Shown: positions 45,116 to 52,516 of the stretch, piece by piece
How the letters are laid out: every line of letters starts with the position of its first letter
How positions within the stretch are numbered: position 1 is the first letter of the stretch
NCBI GenBank assembly: GCA_049517675.1
Contig: JBEKRV010000005.1
Span: forward strand, 47,751 to 111,750
Origin: Bog-756 sp049517675
Lineage (GTDB): Bacteria; Actinomycetota; Acidimicrobiia; Acidimicrobiales; RAAP-2
DNA: 64,000 nucleotides
Direction: 5' to 3'
The notes under the pieces: model-generated
The model's database searches: none
What the model saw: only the letters and a program-made list of their open reading frames with translations
What the model was told of the DNA's origin: nothing
Position numbers and translations under genes: made by a program

Positions 45116-46642
45116 CTACACGAACACCGAGGGGCTGACCATGGCCGAGGCCGCGGCGGCGACGTCGGGGCTCGGGTGGATGCCGTCGGCCGTCGGCGCG
45201 CCGATGGCGAAGGTCGCGGTGCCGGCGATGGCCGTCGACGTCGCCAACGTGAGGGTCGCCGCGGTGGCCGAGCCGACCGCGGCGATGTAGCCCTGGTAGG
45301 TGGCGCCGGCGACGCCCGCGCCGGGGATCACGATCAGCCGGCCGAGATCCCCGGCCGGGATCGCCGCGTTGACGAAGTTGGCATCGGGGGCAGAGATCGC
45401 GGTGGTGGTGCCACAGGTCCCGTCGGCGAGGGTGCGCACCGGTGCGGGCCAGATGCCCGAGTTGAGCGCGGTCTCCATGGCGCTCGCCGCGTCGAAGTAG
45501 CCGGCGATGGGGTGGGCCCCCTGGCCGAAGAGGAGGGCCCCGGCCGTCCCGGCGGCCACCGGGAGCAGCGTGGTGGGCGAGATCGGGCCGCCGGCCCGGA
45601 CCCAGGTGTTGTGGGCCACCCGGGTTGGCTCGTTGACCGTCACGGTCTGGTTGACCGTGGTGATCCAGTCGTCGGTCGAGGTGGTGTGAGGGGCCAGGGT
45701 CACGATGAAGGTCTTCGCGATCCCGTAGCGGGCGTTGTCGGTGGCCCGGGCCAGAAGGTTCGTCTCGAGCTGCAGGGCGGTCTGGCCGAGGACCTGGATG
45801 TCGTTGACCCCGTACTCGTCGACGGCGAAGTTGCACGAGGAGGCGAGCGCCATCCGCCGGAAGTGGCCGCCGTCTTGTTCGAAGTAGAACTCGGCGTCCG
45901 AGCTCACGCAGATGTTCATGATCCCGGCCTGGCCGGCCAGGGCCCGCACCAGGTAGCCGCCCGAGGAGAACCATGGATTGTTGGGGATCGGCCCGGTGTT
46001 GGCACCGATCGAGCCGTCGCCCTTCCCGACTCCGATCGAGTCGCCCTGGAGCAGCACGGCCCGGGCCCGCGCATTCGTCGACGGAAGCCCGATGATGGCG
46101 ACCGGCCCCCAGGTGTTGTGGGTGCTCGAGTTGACCGCCCCCGAGCCCGGGGCGGTCTGGTCGGTCGAGACCCACCCGCCGTAGTTGCCGGCGGCGAGCA
46201 GCTGCACGGTGCGGTTGCCGTTGGCCGTGTTGGTGGTGGTGAGGTAGGTGCGGGTGGCGATGACGTCGCCCGGGTTCACCTGCATGCACACCGGGTCCGA
46301 GACCACGATGCCGCCGCCGTCGAGGGTGCCGGTCTGGGAGCCGCCGAAGGTCAGCCGGTAGATGTTGCCCGCCGCGTCCTCGATGCTGGCGTGGAAGGTC
46401 AGGGTCACCGTGTTGTCGGTGTCGTCGCCGGTGGTGTTGGTGTACCAGTTGGCAAAAACCGCCCGGATCTCGGTGGCCGCGATGCCGACCGTGTAGCAGT
46501 GCCGGGCGGTGCCGGCGAGGGCCACGTTGCCCGGGTTGTTCCCGCCGTAGCAGCAGTCGGCCACGACGGTGCCGGGCAGGCGCGCCGGCAGCTGTGCCGT
46601 CGACGTCGTGCCGCCCTGATCCTGGGTGCCGGTGTTGCCCAT
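45116..46642 (-). CDS. SGNH/GDSL-hydrolase domain protein, receptor-binding spike candidate
   Basis: 508 residues. An N-terminal ~190-residue β-rich part (TVTLTFHASIEDAAGNIYRL, then VCMQVNPGDVIATRTYL) precedes an SGNH hydrolase domain: block I LLQGDSIGVG with nucleophile Ser202, block III EYGVND (278–281) and block V ADGIHPS with Asp487 and His489. The catalytic set is complete. A β-rich insert (residues ~405–480) interrupts the domain before block V. Size, modularity and place among the structural genes fit a spike that binds and deacetylates or de-esterifies a surface glycan. It is exported only as part of the virion, since no signal peptide is seen. Confidence 0.75.
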   Translation of the reverse strand: MGNTGTQDQGGTTSTAQLPARLPGTVVADCCYGGNNPGNVALAGTARHCYTVGIAATEIRAVFANWYTNTTGDDTDNTVTLTFHASIEDAAGNIYRLTFGGSQTGTLDGGGIVVSDPVCMQVNPGDVIATRTYLTTTNTANGNRTVQLLAAGNYGGWVSTDQTAPGSGAVNSSTHNTWGPVAIIGLPSTNARARAVLLQGDSIGVGKGDGSIGANTGPIPNNPWFSSGGYLVRALAGQAGIMNICVSSDAEFYFEQDGGHFRRMALASSCNFAVDEYGVNDIQVLGQTALQLETNLLARATDNARYGIAKTFIVTLAPHTTSTDDWITTVNQTVTVNEPTRVAHNTWVRAGGPISPTTLLPVAAGTAGALLFGQGAHPIAGYFDAASAMETALNSGIWPAPVRTLADGTCGTTTAISAPDANFVNAAIPAGDLGRLIVIPGAGVAGATYQGYIAAVGSATAATLTLATSTAIAGTATFAIGAPTADGIHPSPDVAAAASAMVSPSVFV

Positions 46643-46655
46643 CAGACCGCGCCCC

Positions 46656-47519
46656 TCACCCGGTCACGAGGTCGACGCCGTAGGTGACGGTGCCGGCCCC
46701 GGAGATGGTGGCGACGGCCTCGATCTCGGCCGGCACGAGGTCGTTCGCCACCGCGTTGGGCGACGGGGTGAGCCCGGGCCCGATGCGGTAGGGCGTCGAG
46801 CCGAGGCTGGTGACGGCCAGGCCGACCAGCAGCGGGTAGACGTAGCCATTGAGCGTCACGCCGTTGAGGGTGAGCTGGACGGCCTCGCCGCCGGCGATGG
46901 CCGAGACATTGAGCACGGCGGCGATGTGGGCGAGCCCGGCGCCGGCGAAGGTGGTGGTGGCGCTGGCTGTGGTGCCGGCCGGGATCAGGGTGGCGCCCTG
47001 GGAGAGCCCACAGAGGCCGGCGTGGGGCTGGCGGGGCCGGGCGTAGATGGCGAGGTCGTAGATGGTGCCCGGGGCGCCGTAGACACGGACGCCGTCGCCC
47101 CGGCCGTTCCACACCCGGAAGGACCCGGGCGGGATGTGGGTCACGCCGGCGCCGGTCGACGCGGACCCCGAGCTCGCCGAGGTGCCGAGGGTGAGCAGGC
47201 TCGGCGAGGTGTTGGAGATCATGGCCGACGACCACCGGGTCGGCCATTCCATGACGTCGAAGCCGGCGCCCGGGATGATGCGGGCGCCGGAGTAGAGCAC
47301 GTCATTGAGCGGCGGGGCCTTGACCTGGCTGAGGATGCCCCCGAGGTGGGCCTCCATCTGCTGGAGGAGCATGCCGCCTTGGGCCGCGGCGATCTCCTGC
47401 TCGCGCTGGTGGCGGACCCACGACGGCTCGCGCCTCGCCGGCACGACGTCGGGCCGGGTCACCGAGACGTCGGTCGACGTCGTCGCCGGCGGGGTCGGGA
47501 GGAAGCGGCGCTTGGGCAT
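46656..47519 (-). CDS. β-rich structural protein, spike-base candidate
   Basis: 287 residues. A basic disordered N-terminus (MPKRRFLPTPPATT) and a helix (REQEIAAAQGGMLLQQMEAH) precede a β-rich body (ISNTSPSLLTLGTSASSG, IPPGSFRVWNGRGDGVRVYG, GTIYDLAIYARP) and a second β region at the C-terminus. The Asn/Thr–iPPGs–vyG pattern is common in phage vertex or head-decoration proteins. It lies directly upstream of the SGNH spike gene with 13 nt between, so the two may form one complex. No family assignment is certain. Confidence 0.6.
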   Translation of the reverse strand: MPKRRFLPTPPATTSTDVSVTRPDVVPARREPSWVRHQREQEIAAAQGGMLLQQMEAHLGGILSQVKAPPLNDVLYSGARIIPGAGFDVMEWPTRWSSAMISNTSPSLLTLGTSASSGSASTGAGVTHIPPGSFRVWNGRGDGVRVYGAPGTIYDLAIYARPRQPHAGLCGLSQGATLIPAGTTASATTTFAGAGLAHIAAVLNVSAIAGGEAVQLTLNGVTLNGYVYPLLVGLAVTSLGSTPYRIGPGLTPSPNAVANDLVPAEIEAVATISGAGTVTYGVDLVTG

Positions 47520-48181
47520 CAGGCGAGCGCCGCCGCCGGGCCGGCCTCGTCGACCGCGTTCTTGACCGAGGGGGAGGCGGCCTTGTAGGCGGCCACGATG
47601 AGGATCCCGACGCCGGCGAGGACGAGCATGGCCTTGGCCAGGAACGGCAGCACCGCGGCCGTCACCGCGTCGCCCACGCTGCCCGGGATCCCGAAGAGGT
47701 CGAGGGGGTTCCAGTTGAGGCTGTCGGTCTGGGCCGTGCCGGTCCCCGACGTCGACGAGCTCGGCGCCGCGGTCGTCGAGGTGCCCCCGAGGTTGGCGTC
47801 GAGGATCTCGCTGCCCTCGGTCGGGCCCGAGGCCGACCCGCTCTGGTAGATCTCCTCGGCATCGGTCACGTTGCCGCCGGCCTCGGCGAGGTAGGAGTTG
47901 AACGCGCTGGCGGCCACCGGGGCCTCGAAGGCGAGCTCGGCCGGGGTGTCGATGCCCATCTGCGACGCCGGCACCGACCCCCCCGGGTACTGCGTGCCGG
48001 CGCCGAGCCCGAAGAACCCGCCGTAGCCCGAGGAGTTGGCCGAGCCGGGGTCTCCCGAGCTCTCGGCCTGGTCGATCGAGCCGAGGATCTCGGGCGAGAC
48101 CCCGAACAGGTCACCGGCCGCGCCGAGCTGTTGCAGCTCGGTCCACTCCCACGACGGGATCGCCGGCACCGACATGGTCAT
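47519..48181 (-). CDS. Membrane-anchored lytic transglycosylase
   Basis: 220 residues. The N-terminal ~115 residues show an SLT goose-lysozyme-like fold: DLFGVSPEILGSIDQAESSG gives catalytic Glu40 in the ESSG motif, followed by GYGGFFGLG in the place of the usual GxxGLMQ, then AFNSYLAEAGGNVTDAEEIY. A Ser/Thr-rich linker leads to a C-terminal transmembrane helix (AMLVLAGVGILIVAAYKAA). This layout fits a virion enzyme in the internal membrane that opens peptidoglycan during entry, like PRD1 P7. Overlaps both neighbours (ATGA). Confidence 0.82.
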   Translation of the reverse strand: MTMSVPAIPSWEWTELQQLGAAGDLFGVSPEILGSIDQAESSGDPGSANSSGYGGFFGLGAGTQYPGGSVPASQMGIDTPAELAFEAPVAASAFNSYLAEAGGNVTDAEEIYQSGSASGPTEGSEILDANLGGTSTTAAPSSSTSGTGTAQTDSLNWNPLDLFGIPGSVGDAVTAAVLPFLAKAMLVLAGVGILIVAAYKAASPSVKNAVDEAGPAAALA

Positions 48182-48717
48182 CAGATCTTCTCCCCCGACA
48201 CCGGGGTCGCACTCAGCTGGCCCTGCTGGCCGGCCTGGGCCACGGTGAGCACCTCGGTGCCCGGGGGCAGCCCGGCGATGGCCGTGGGCGAGAGGTCGGT
48301 GAGGAGGGCGCCGCCGGACTCGTAGAAGACGGGCTCGCCGCCGCCCACGTTGTAGCCGTTGAAGAGGCCGTTGCTCACGTTGCCGAGCTCGTCGTAGTTC
48401 TGGCCGTTGACCTGGGTGACCCCGAAGCCGTTGTTGACCGCCGGCGTCGTCGACGAGGCGGCGGTGGCCGCGGCCGCGCTCGAGCTCTGCCCGAGGAAGG
48501 CGGTCTGGAGCCCGAGGATCTGGCTCTCGAGGCCCGAGTACGCGTCGGAGTCGGTGGTGTCGGCGACCGTCGCCGGGTTGGCATAGGTCTCATTGGCCGC
48601 CGACGTCGACGAGGAGCCGTTCTTCGACCGCTCGTAGAGGACGATGGCGACGACGATGCCGGCGACCCCGAGGGCCGCCTCGGGCTTGTGGGACTTCAAC
48701 CAGGCGCCGGCGTTCAT
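48181..48717 (-). CDS. Membrane protein with Ala/Ser-rich ectodomain
   Basis: 178 residues. A short N-terminal cytoplasmic or luminal head (NAGAWLKSHKPEA), one transmembrane segment (ALGVAGIVVAIVLYERS), then an Ala/Ser/Thr linker and a C-terminal globular part (NGLFNGYNVGGGEPVFYESG, PPGTEVLTVAQAG). Unknown family. Coupled by 1-nt and 4-nt overlaps to its neighbours. Probable virion membrane protein (inference). Confidence 0.65.
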   Translation of the reverse strand: MNAGAWLKSHKPEAALGVAGIVVAIVLYERSKNGSSSTSAANETYANPATVADTTDSDAYSGLESQILGLQTAFLGQSSSAAAATAASSTTPAVNNGFGVTQVNGQNYDELGNVSNGLFNGYNVGGGEPVFYESGGALLTDLSPTAIAGLPPGTEVLTVAQAGQQGQLSATPVSGEKI

Positions 48718-49055
48718 GTCGGGACCACCCCCTCGAGCTCAGACCAGTCCTGGAGCCACGCGGGGAGGGCCTCGGGGGCGACGGCCGAGGGGAGGGCCGG
48801 GTACTCCTGGACGGACAGGTTCTTCGACGCCCCCATCTGGGCCACGCCCTGGAACCGCTGGGGGCTCGCCACCCACCCCGAATAGCTGAGCGCCGGGTCA
48901 CCTTTCATGCCGAAGTGGGGCAGGCCGCCGAGCCGGCCGCCGTCGAGCTGGCCGTGGCTGTAGCCCTCGAGCACGGCCGCGCCGGCAGCCCCCACGGGCT
49001 CGGGCCCGTAGATCACCTGCTCGACGACGCGCCGGACGGCGGCGAAGCGTCTCAC
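48714..49055 (-). CDS. Soluble hypothetical protein
   Basis: 113 residues from GTG 49055 (GTGA overlap with the upstream stop). A basic N-terminal helix (RRFAAVRRVVEQVIYGP) is followed by a Gly-rich, aromatic region (LPHFGMKGDPALSYSGWVAS) and an acidic end (LPAWLQDWSELEG). No membrane span. Unknown. Perhaps a peripheral membrane or capsid-bridging protein. Confidence 0.58.
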   Translation of the reverse strand: MRRFAAVRRVVEQVIYGPEPVGAAGAAVLEGYSHGQLDGGRLGGLPHFGMKGDPALSYSGWVASPQRFQGVAQMGASKNLSVQEYPALPSAVAPEALPAWLQDWSELEGVVPT

Positions 49056-49201
49056 GATGTCGTCGACCGGCCTTGCAGCGCGGCGATGACGTTGGTGGCG
49101 CCACCGGTGGCACTCGTGATGATGGTGCCCGAGCCGGTGGCGTTGGTGGCGAGGACGTAGATCCCGATCAGGACCACGCCGTAGAAGACGGCTTTCTTCA
49201 C
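49052..49201 (-). CDS. 49-residue single-span membrane protein
   Basis: From GTG 49201, behind GAAAGGCG: MKKAVFYGVVLIGIYVLA then a Thr/Gly/Ala tail (TGSGTIITSATGGATN). One N-terminal transmembrane segment with positive residues at its start. 4-nt overlap with the following gene. Typical of the small membrane proteins of membrane-containing viruses. Confidence 0.62.
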   Translation of the reverse strand: MKKAVFYGVVLIGIYVLATNATGSGTIITSATGGATNVIAALQGRSTTS

Positions 49202-49214
49202 TGGGGAACGCCTT

Positions 49215-49472
49215 TCAGGTGTAGGGAGTGATTGCGGGCCCGGCCACCGCGGCCTCGGTGGTCACGCTCGTCGACGAGCCGGAGGTGGCAGACGCCGTTG
49301 TGGTCTTGGATCCGAAGAGCGGGACGGTCGGATCGAGGAAGCGCTGGACGGCCGAGCCCACCCCGGTCAACCAGCCGCCGACGTTGGCGCTGGCCTGGGT
49401 GCGCGACACCACCCCGTCGAGCACGGCAAGGCCGGCGATGCCGATGGCGAGGCCGCCCCAGGACGCCCTCAT
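49215..49472 (-). CDS. 85-residue membrane-associated protein
   Basis: From ATG 49472. The hydrophobic start (GGLAIGIAGLAVLDGVVS) is weakly membrane-spanning. An amphipathic middle (VGGWLTGVGSAVQRFLDPTV) and a Ser/Thr-rich tail follow. The start overlaps the preceding stop. No family recognised. Confidence 0.58.
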   Translation of the reverse strand: MRASWGGLAIGIAGLAVLDGVVSRTQASANVGGWLTGVGSAVQRFLDPTVPLFGSKTTTASATSGSSTSVTTEAAVAGPAITPYT

Positions 49473-49558
49473 GCGAGCCCCAGCTTCTCGGCGAGCTGGC
49501 CCTTGGTGGTCTGGAGGATGATCCACACGGCCACGACGGAGAGGGCGATGGCATTCAC
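49469..49558 (-). CDS. 29-residue transmembrane peptide
   Basis: From GTG 49558 (GTGA overlap): MNAIALSVVAVWIILQTTKG plus QLAEKLGLA. Almost the whole peptide is one transmembrane helix with a short amphipathic end. Both ends overlap neighbours by 4 nt, which is the main argument that it is real. Confidence 0.55.
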   Translation of the reverse strand: MNAIALSVVAVWIILQTTKGQLAEKLGLA

Positions 49559-50235
49559 CGGACCCCCTCGGAGACCGGCGTCCACGGCGTGGTGGTCGCC
49601 TCGCCCGACGAACCGGGTGCGGACCTTCCTGGAGCCCCCGGGATCCCCCCGGGCGCAGTCGGTGCGTTGGACGAGCTGCCCGGGGAATTGGACGAGCTGC
49701 CCGACGAGGGGCTCGTCGCCTGGTTCTCGAACTTGGCTCGGAACCACATGCCCGGGCCCTTGGTCCCGTAGTCGACGACCGAGAGGATGAGGGCGTAGCA
49801 GATGCAGCCGAGGAAGACGCCGGCGACGCTGGTGCCCTTGCCGACCCCGACCGGGACCCGGGAGCCGAGGGGCCGGCCGGGGGAGGGGACGCCGGGGTTG
49901 AGCTTGCGCCGCTTGGCCCCGGGGCCCCGGCCCCACTGGCCCGGGCCCGCACCCTTGGGCTTGCCCTTGGGCTCGTCTTTCGGCTCGTCGCCCTTCACCG
50001 GGTTGTCGAGGTCGCCCCTCTTCGGGCGTGTGCCCCGGAGGCCCTCACGGAGGCCCTTCGTGTGCTGGCGCTTCTCGGCCGCGCTCATGCCCTTGGTCTC
50101 GTCCTCGATCGACTCGGCGTGGGCGCGCCCCTTGTAGTAGGCGTCCCTGTCGGGAGGGAGGTCGAAGGGCTCGTCGTCCGGGGCCCCCTCGGGGGCGTCG
50201 GGCCTCCACCGGGTGCGGGTGGCCCCGCTCGGCAT
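49555..50235 (-). CDS. Membrane protein with charged cytoplasmic head and Ser/Pro tail
   Basis: 226 residues. The first ~130 are highly charged and rich in Lys/Pro/Gly (DEPKDEPKGKPKGAGPGQ). One transmembrane segment follows (VAGVFLGCICYALILSVVDY), then FRAKFENQATS and a Ser/Gly/Pro tail. The basic half could contact packaged DNA beneath the membrane, which is inference. No family recognised. Confidence 0.6.
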   Translation of the reverse strand: MPSGATRTRWRPDAPEGAPDDEPFDLPPDRDAYYKGRAHAESIEDETKGMSAAEKRQHTKGLREGLRGTRPKRGDLDNPVKGDEPKDEPKGKPKGAGPGQWGRGPGAKRRKLNPGVPSPGRPLGSRVPVGVGKGTSVAGVFLGCICYALILSVVDYGTKGPGMWFRAKFENQATSPSSGSSSNSPGSSSNAPTAPGGIPGAPGRSAPGSSGEATTTPWTPVSEGVR

Positions 50236-50236
50236 C

Positions 50237-50716
50237 TCAGCCCGCCGTGAGGTTCTGGTCGCCGATCGGGCCGGAAACGCCGGCGAACCATCCGATGACC
50301 GACGTCGCCCCGCTGCCCGCGTCGGGCTGGATCTCGATCACGATGCCCTTCCGGGTCTCGACCTTGCCCGAGTAGACGTCGTTCCAGGTGTGGGTCACGA
50401 TCTGGCCGGGCGTGAACAGGTTGACCGGGCTCGGCGGGCTCTCCGGGGCCGGGGCCGGCGCGGCCGCAGACGTCGGGACGGCGCCGGCCTTCACGAGCGC
50501 CTGGGCCAGGGCGTCGTAGTCGATGGTCGGGGCGGCGGCCGCCGGTGCCGGCGCCACGGCCATGGGGGCGGCGGGCGCAGCGGGCGCCACCGGAGCCGCC
50601 GCGTGCGCTCCGGCGGCCACCTGCTGCGCGTTGATGGCCGCCTGGCCGGCCGGGGTGGCCAGCCATGCCTGGTAGGCGGCGGTGTTGGCGTCGACGCTCT
50701 CGGCTGCAACGGTCAT
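50237..50716 (-). CDS. Hypothetical structural protein with Ala/Pro linker
   Basis: 159 residues with a strong GAGGAG site before ATG 50716. An N-terminal helix (TAAYQAWLATPAGQAAINAQ), a 50-residue Ala/Pro linker, a short helix (IDYDALAQALVKAGAVP) and a C-terminal β-domain (LFTPGQIVTHTWNDVYSG, GIVIEIQPDAG). It lies two genes downstream of the capsid gene. Unknown, possibly a scaffold, cement or vertex-linked protein. Confidence 0.6.
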   Translation of the reverse strand: MTVAAESVDANTAAYQAWLATPAGQAAINAQQVAAGAHAAAPVAPAAPAAPMAVAPAPAAAAPTIDYDALAQALVKAGAVPTSAAAPAPAPESPPSPVNLFTPGQIVTHTWNDVYSGKVETRKGIVIEIQPDAGSGATSVIGWFAGVSGPIGDQNLTAG

Positions 50717-50725
50717 GGGAGCTCC

Positions 50726-50986
50726 TCAGATGGAAACGGAGGCCTTGGCCGGACCGGCCGAGGCGCTGGTGGACAGGTGGAAGAGGCCGCCGGCGGCGAG
50801 GAGGAGGACCCCGAGCCAGAACAGCGGGTTCTGCGGCGAGTACAGCGGCGGGTTGGCCGACTCGGCCGTGGTGACCGTGCCGTCGACGCCGGACTGCACG
50901 CCGCCCGAGCCGTTGCCCGGCTGGGTGCCACCGAAGCCGGTGATGTTGGCCGGGTTGATCCCGGCCCAGGTGGTGTCGGGACCCAT
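50726..50986 (-). CDS. 86-residue membrane protein next to the capsid gene
   Basis: A Gly/Asn/Thr-rich N-terminal ~48 residues, then a transmembrane segment (PLFWLGVLLLAAGGLFHLS) and a short Ser/Ala/Lys end. Its ATG lies 2 nt after the capsid-protein stop. The orientation and length fit a minor capsid-to-membrane linker (inference). Confidence 0.65.
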   Translation of the reverse strand: MGPDTTWAGINPANITGFGGTQPGNGSGGVQSGVDGTVTTAESANPPLYSPQNPLFWLGVLLLAAGGLFHLSTSASAGPAKASVSI

Positions 50987-50987
50987 G

Positions 50988-52202
50988 TCAGGCCGCCGCG
51001 CCGGCCAGGATGACGTCCTGGGCGTACTCGCAGAACGGCGCGGTCAGGCTCGGCCCCGAGCCGATGGTGTAGCCGAAGCGCAGCTCGGTGGCCGAGCCCT
51101 CGTCGACCGAGTCCCGGAAGGCCCAGGTCCGGTCGAAGTCGATGCACTCGTAGCCGGCGAAGGCGGCGATGTCGACCCCGTAGTCCCGCTCGTTCATGTA
51201 GCGGAGGTCCTGGCCGTCGAGGAAGGTCTCGGGGGTGGTGTTGGTCCCGTAGCGCCAGTAGGGCTGGGTCACGTTGTAGCCGGTCGGGCCGCCGGACCCG
51301 GGGGCGATCGGGACGGGCGGGGTCCCGTTCTGGGTGCGCCACAGGATCCGCATCAGCTGGCGCCCGACGCCCTGGCCGGCCAGGGTGATCTCGTTGTTCC
51401 CGGCCGCGATGCTGTTCGGGGCCCGATTGAGGATGTAGCTGTGGAAGGCCGAGAGGTTGGGCAGGAACATGCCGCCCTTGCCGTCGGAGGGGATGGTGAA
51501 CATCTCGGCCTCGACGGTCACCGACGGGGTGAAGGTGACGGTCGCCGCGCCGGTGAGGGTGAACAGGTCGGAGAGGTTGGCCCAGTCGAGGTCGAGCTCG
51601 AGGGTGGTCGACTGGGTCTGGCAGAACACCGCCCCGGTGAGCATCTTCTTCTCGTAGGCGACGGGCACGTAGAACGTGAGCTCCACGTCGTAGGTGCCCG
51701 AGGCGATGGCGGTGACGTTGGACCCGACGCCCCACGACTCGGACGCGAGGGCCAGTGTGCCCTGGGTGCGCGAGGTGCCGGGCGAGGCCCCGCCGATGCC
51801 GTTCGCCACGCCCCGGTCGTTGATCTCGGGGTCGGACATGAACTCCCGGGCCCGCAGCGCCCACCCGTCGGCGTTGACCAGGTTGGACTGGCCGTTGGCC
51901 TGGAAGCGGCCGGCCCGGAGCACGTAGTAGGGCCAGCGCGCGGTGGTGGCGCAGGTGCCCCCGCCGAGGGCGACGACGAGCGAGCCCGCGACCTTCACGT
52001 AGTAGCCCGAGAGGATCCCCGACCGGAGGGTGTCGACGACGTCGGTGTTGCCGAAGCCCTGCCAGGCCCCGAGGGTCTTCTGCAGCACGTACTGGCGCCG
52101 GGTGCCGGCGAAGAACGCGTTGGGGTTGAGACTCGACCCGGGAACCACGATCCCCTGGAAGGTCAGCGAGGGCGGCGGCTGGGTTGCGGTCGCGTTGGCC
52201 AC
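50988..52202 (-). CDS. Double-jelly-roll major capsid protein candidate
   Basis: 404 residues from GTG 52202 behind AAGGGAG. No signal, membrane span or enzyme motif. Two β-rich halves are visible. The first ends in YDVELTFYVPVAYEKKMLTG (171–190), a strand followed by a short charged turn. The second begins LELDLDWANLSDLFTLTGAA, then TVTFTPSVTVEAEMF. Both halves share the Φ-x-Φ-x-Φ strand pattern and the Trp/Tyr-rich loop content seen in P3-type capsid proteins (PRD1 P3 has 395 residues). It is the longest uninterrupted β-protein of the structural operon and lies near the packaging ATPase, the standard linkage in this virus realm. Identification is from pattern and context, not alignment. Confidence 0.72.
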   Translation of the reverse strand: MANATATQPPPSLTFQGIVVPGSSLNPNAFFAGTRRQYVLQKTLGAWQGFGNTDVVDTLRSGILSGYYVKVAGSLVVALGGGTCATTARWPYYVLRAGRFQANGQSNLVNADGWALRAREFMSDPEINDRGVANGIGGASPGTSRTQGTLALASESWGVGSNVTAIASGTYDVELTFYVPVAYEKKMLTGAVFCQTQSTTLELDLDWANLSDLFTLTGAATVTFTPSVTVEAEMFTIPSDGKGGMFLPNLSAFHSYILNRAPNSIAAGNNEITLAGQGVGRQLMRILWRTQNGTPPVPIAPGSGGPTGYNVTQPYWRYGTNTTPETFLDGQDLRYMNERDYGVDIAAFAGYECIDFDRTWAFRDSVDEGSATELRFGYTIGSGPSLTAPFCEYAQDVILAGAAA

Positions 52203-52204
52203 GG

Positions 52205-52357
52205 TCAGGCTCCCTTGTGCGTGTAGGCGGTGAACCGCGCCAGGCCGAGCTGGGGGAATCGCTCGGCCGCGACCTCCAGCCCGAAGTTGGCGAGGATGGA
52301 GATCACGGCGACGGCGCCGATGAACGACGCCCGCCGGGCGGTCTTCGGGAGCGCCAC
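52205..52357 (-). CDS. 50-residue membrane protein upstream of capsid gene
   Basis: From GTG 52357: basic start (ALPKTARRAS), one hydrophobic segment (FIGAVAVISILANFGLEVAA), then ERFPQLGLARFTAYTHKGA. The stop lies 2 nt before the capsid start. No family recognised. Confidence 0.6.
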   Translation of the reverse strand: MALPKTARRASFIGAVAVISILANFGLEVAAERFPQLGLARFTAYTHKGA

Positions 52358-52362
52358 GGCGC

Positions 52363-52455
52363 TCAGACCTTCTTGGTGAGGCCGGTCTTGTCGACGACGA
52401 TGACGACGGCGAGGGCGACCAGGGCCATGACGACGATGTGCGATCCCTTAGGCAT
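52363..52455 (-). CDS. 30-residue transmembrane peptide
   Basis: MPKGSHIVVMALVALAVVIV then VDKTGLTKKV, with a good ribosome-binding site (GGAGGG, 9 nt before ATG 52455). One transmembrane helix with basic ends. First gene after the gap that separates the ATPase from the capsid group. Confidence 0.6.
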   Translation of the reverse strand: MPKGSHIVVMALVALAVVIVVDKTGLTKKV

Positions 52456-52492
52456 GGGCCAACCCTCCGGCCCAGGTCAGCGGATTGCTAGT

Positions 52493-52512
52493 GGAAAGTT
52501 GGCTGACTTTCC
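52493..52512 (-). promoter_or_regulatory. Hairpin between ATPase and capsid genes
   Basis: GGAAAGT tggctg ACTTTCC, a perfect 7-bp stem in the 61-bp gap. This is one of few non-coding gaps in the operon. It could attenuate readthrough, protect the downstream mRNA or mark a promoter. No T-run. Confidence 0.45.
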
Positions 52513-52516
52513 CGAA

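Noticed and set aside
49215..49952. A 245-residue gene ending like the 85-residue membrane protein
   Set aside because: The first two thirds are a frame shadow of the 49555–50235 gene. The ATG at 49472 with a 4-nt overlap gives a clean membrane protein.
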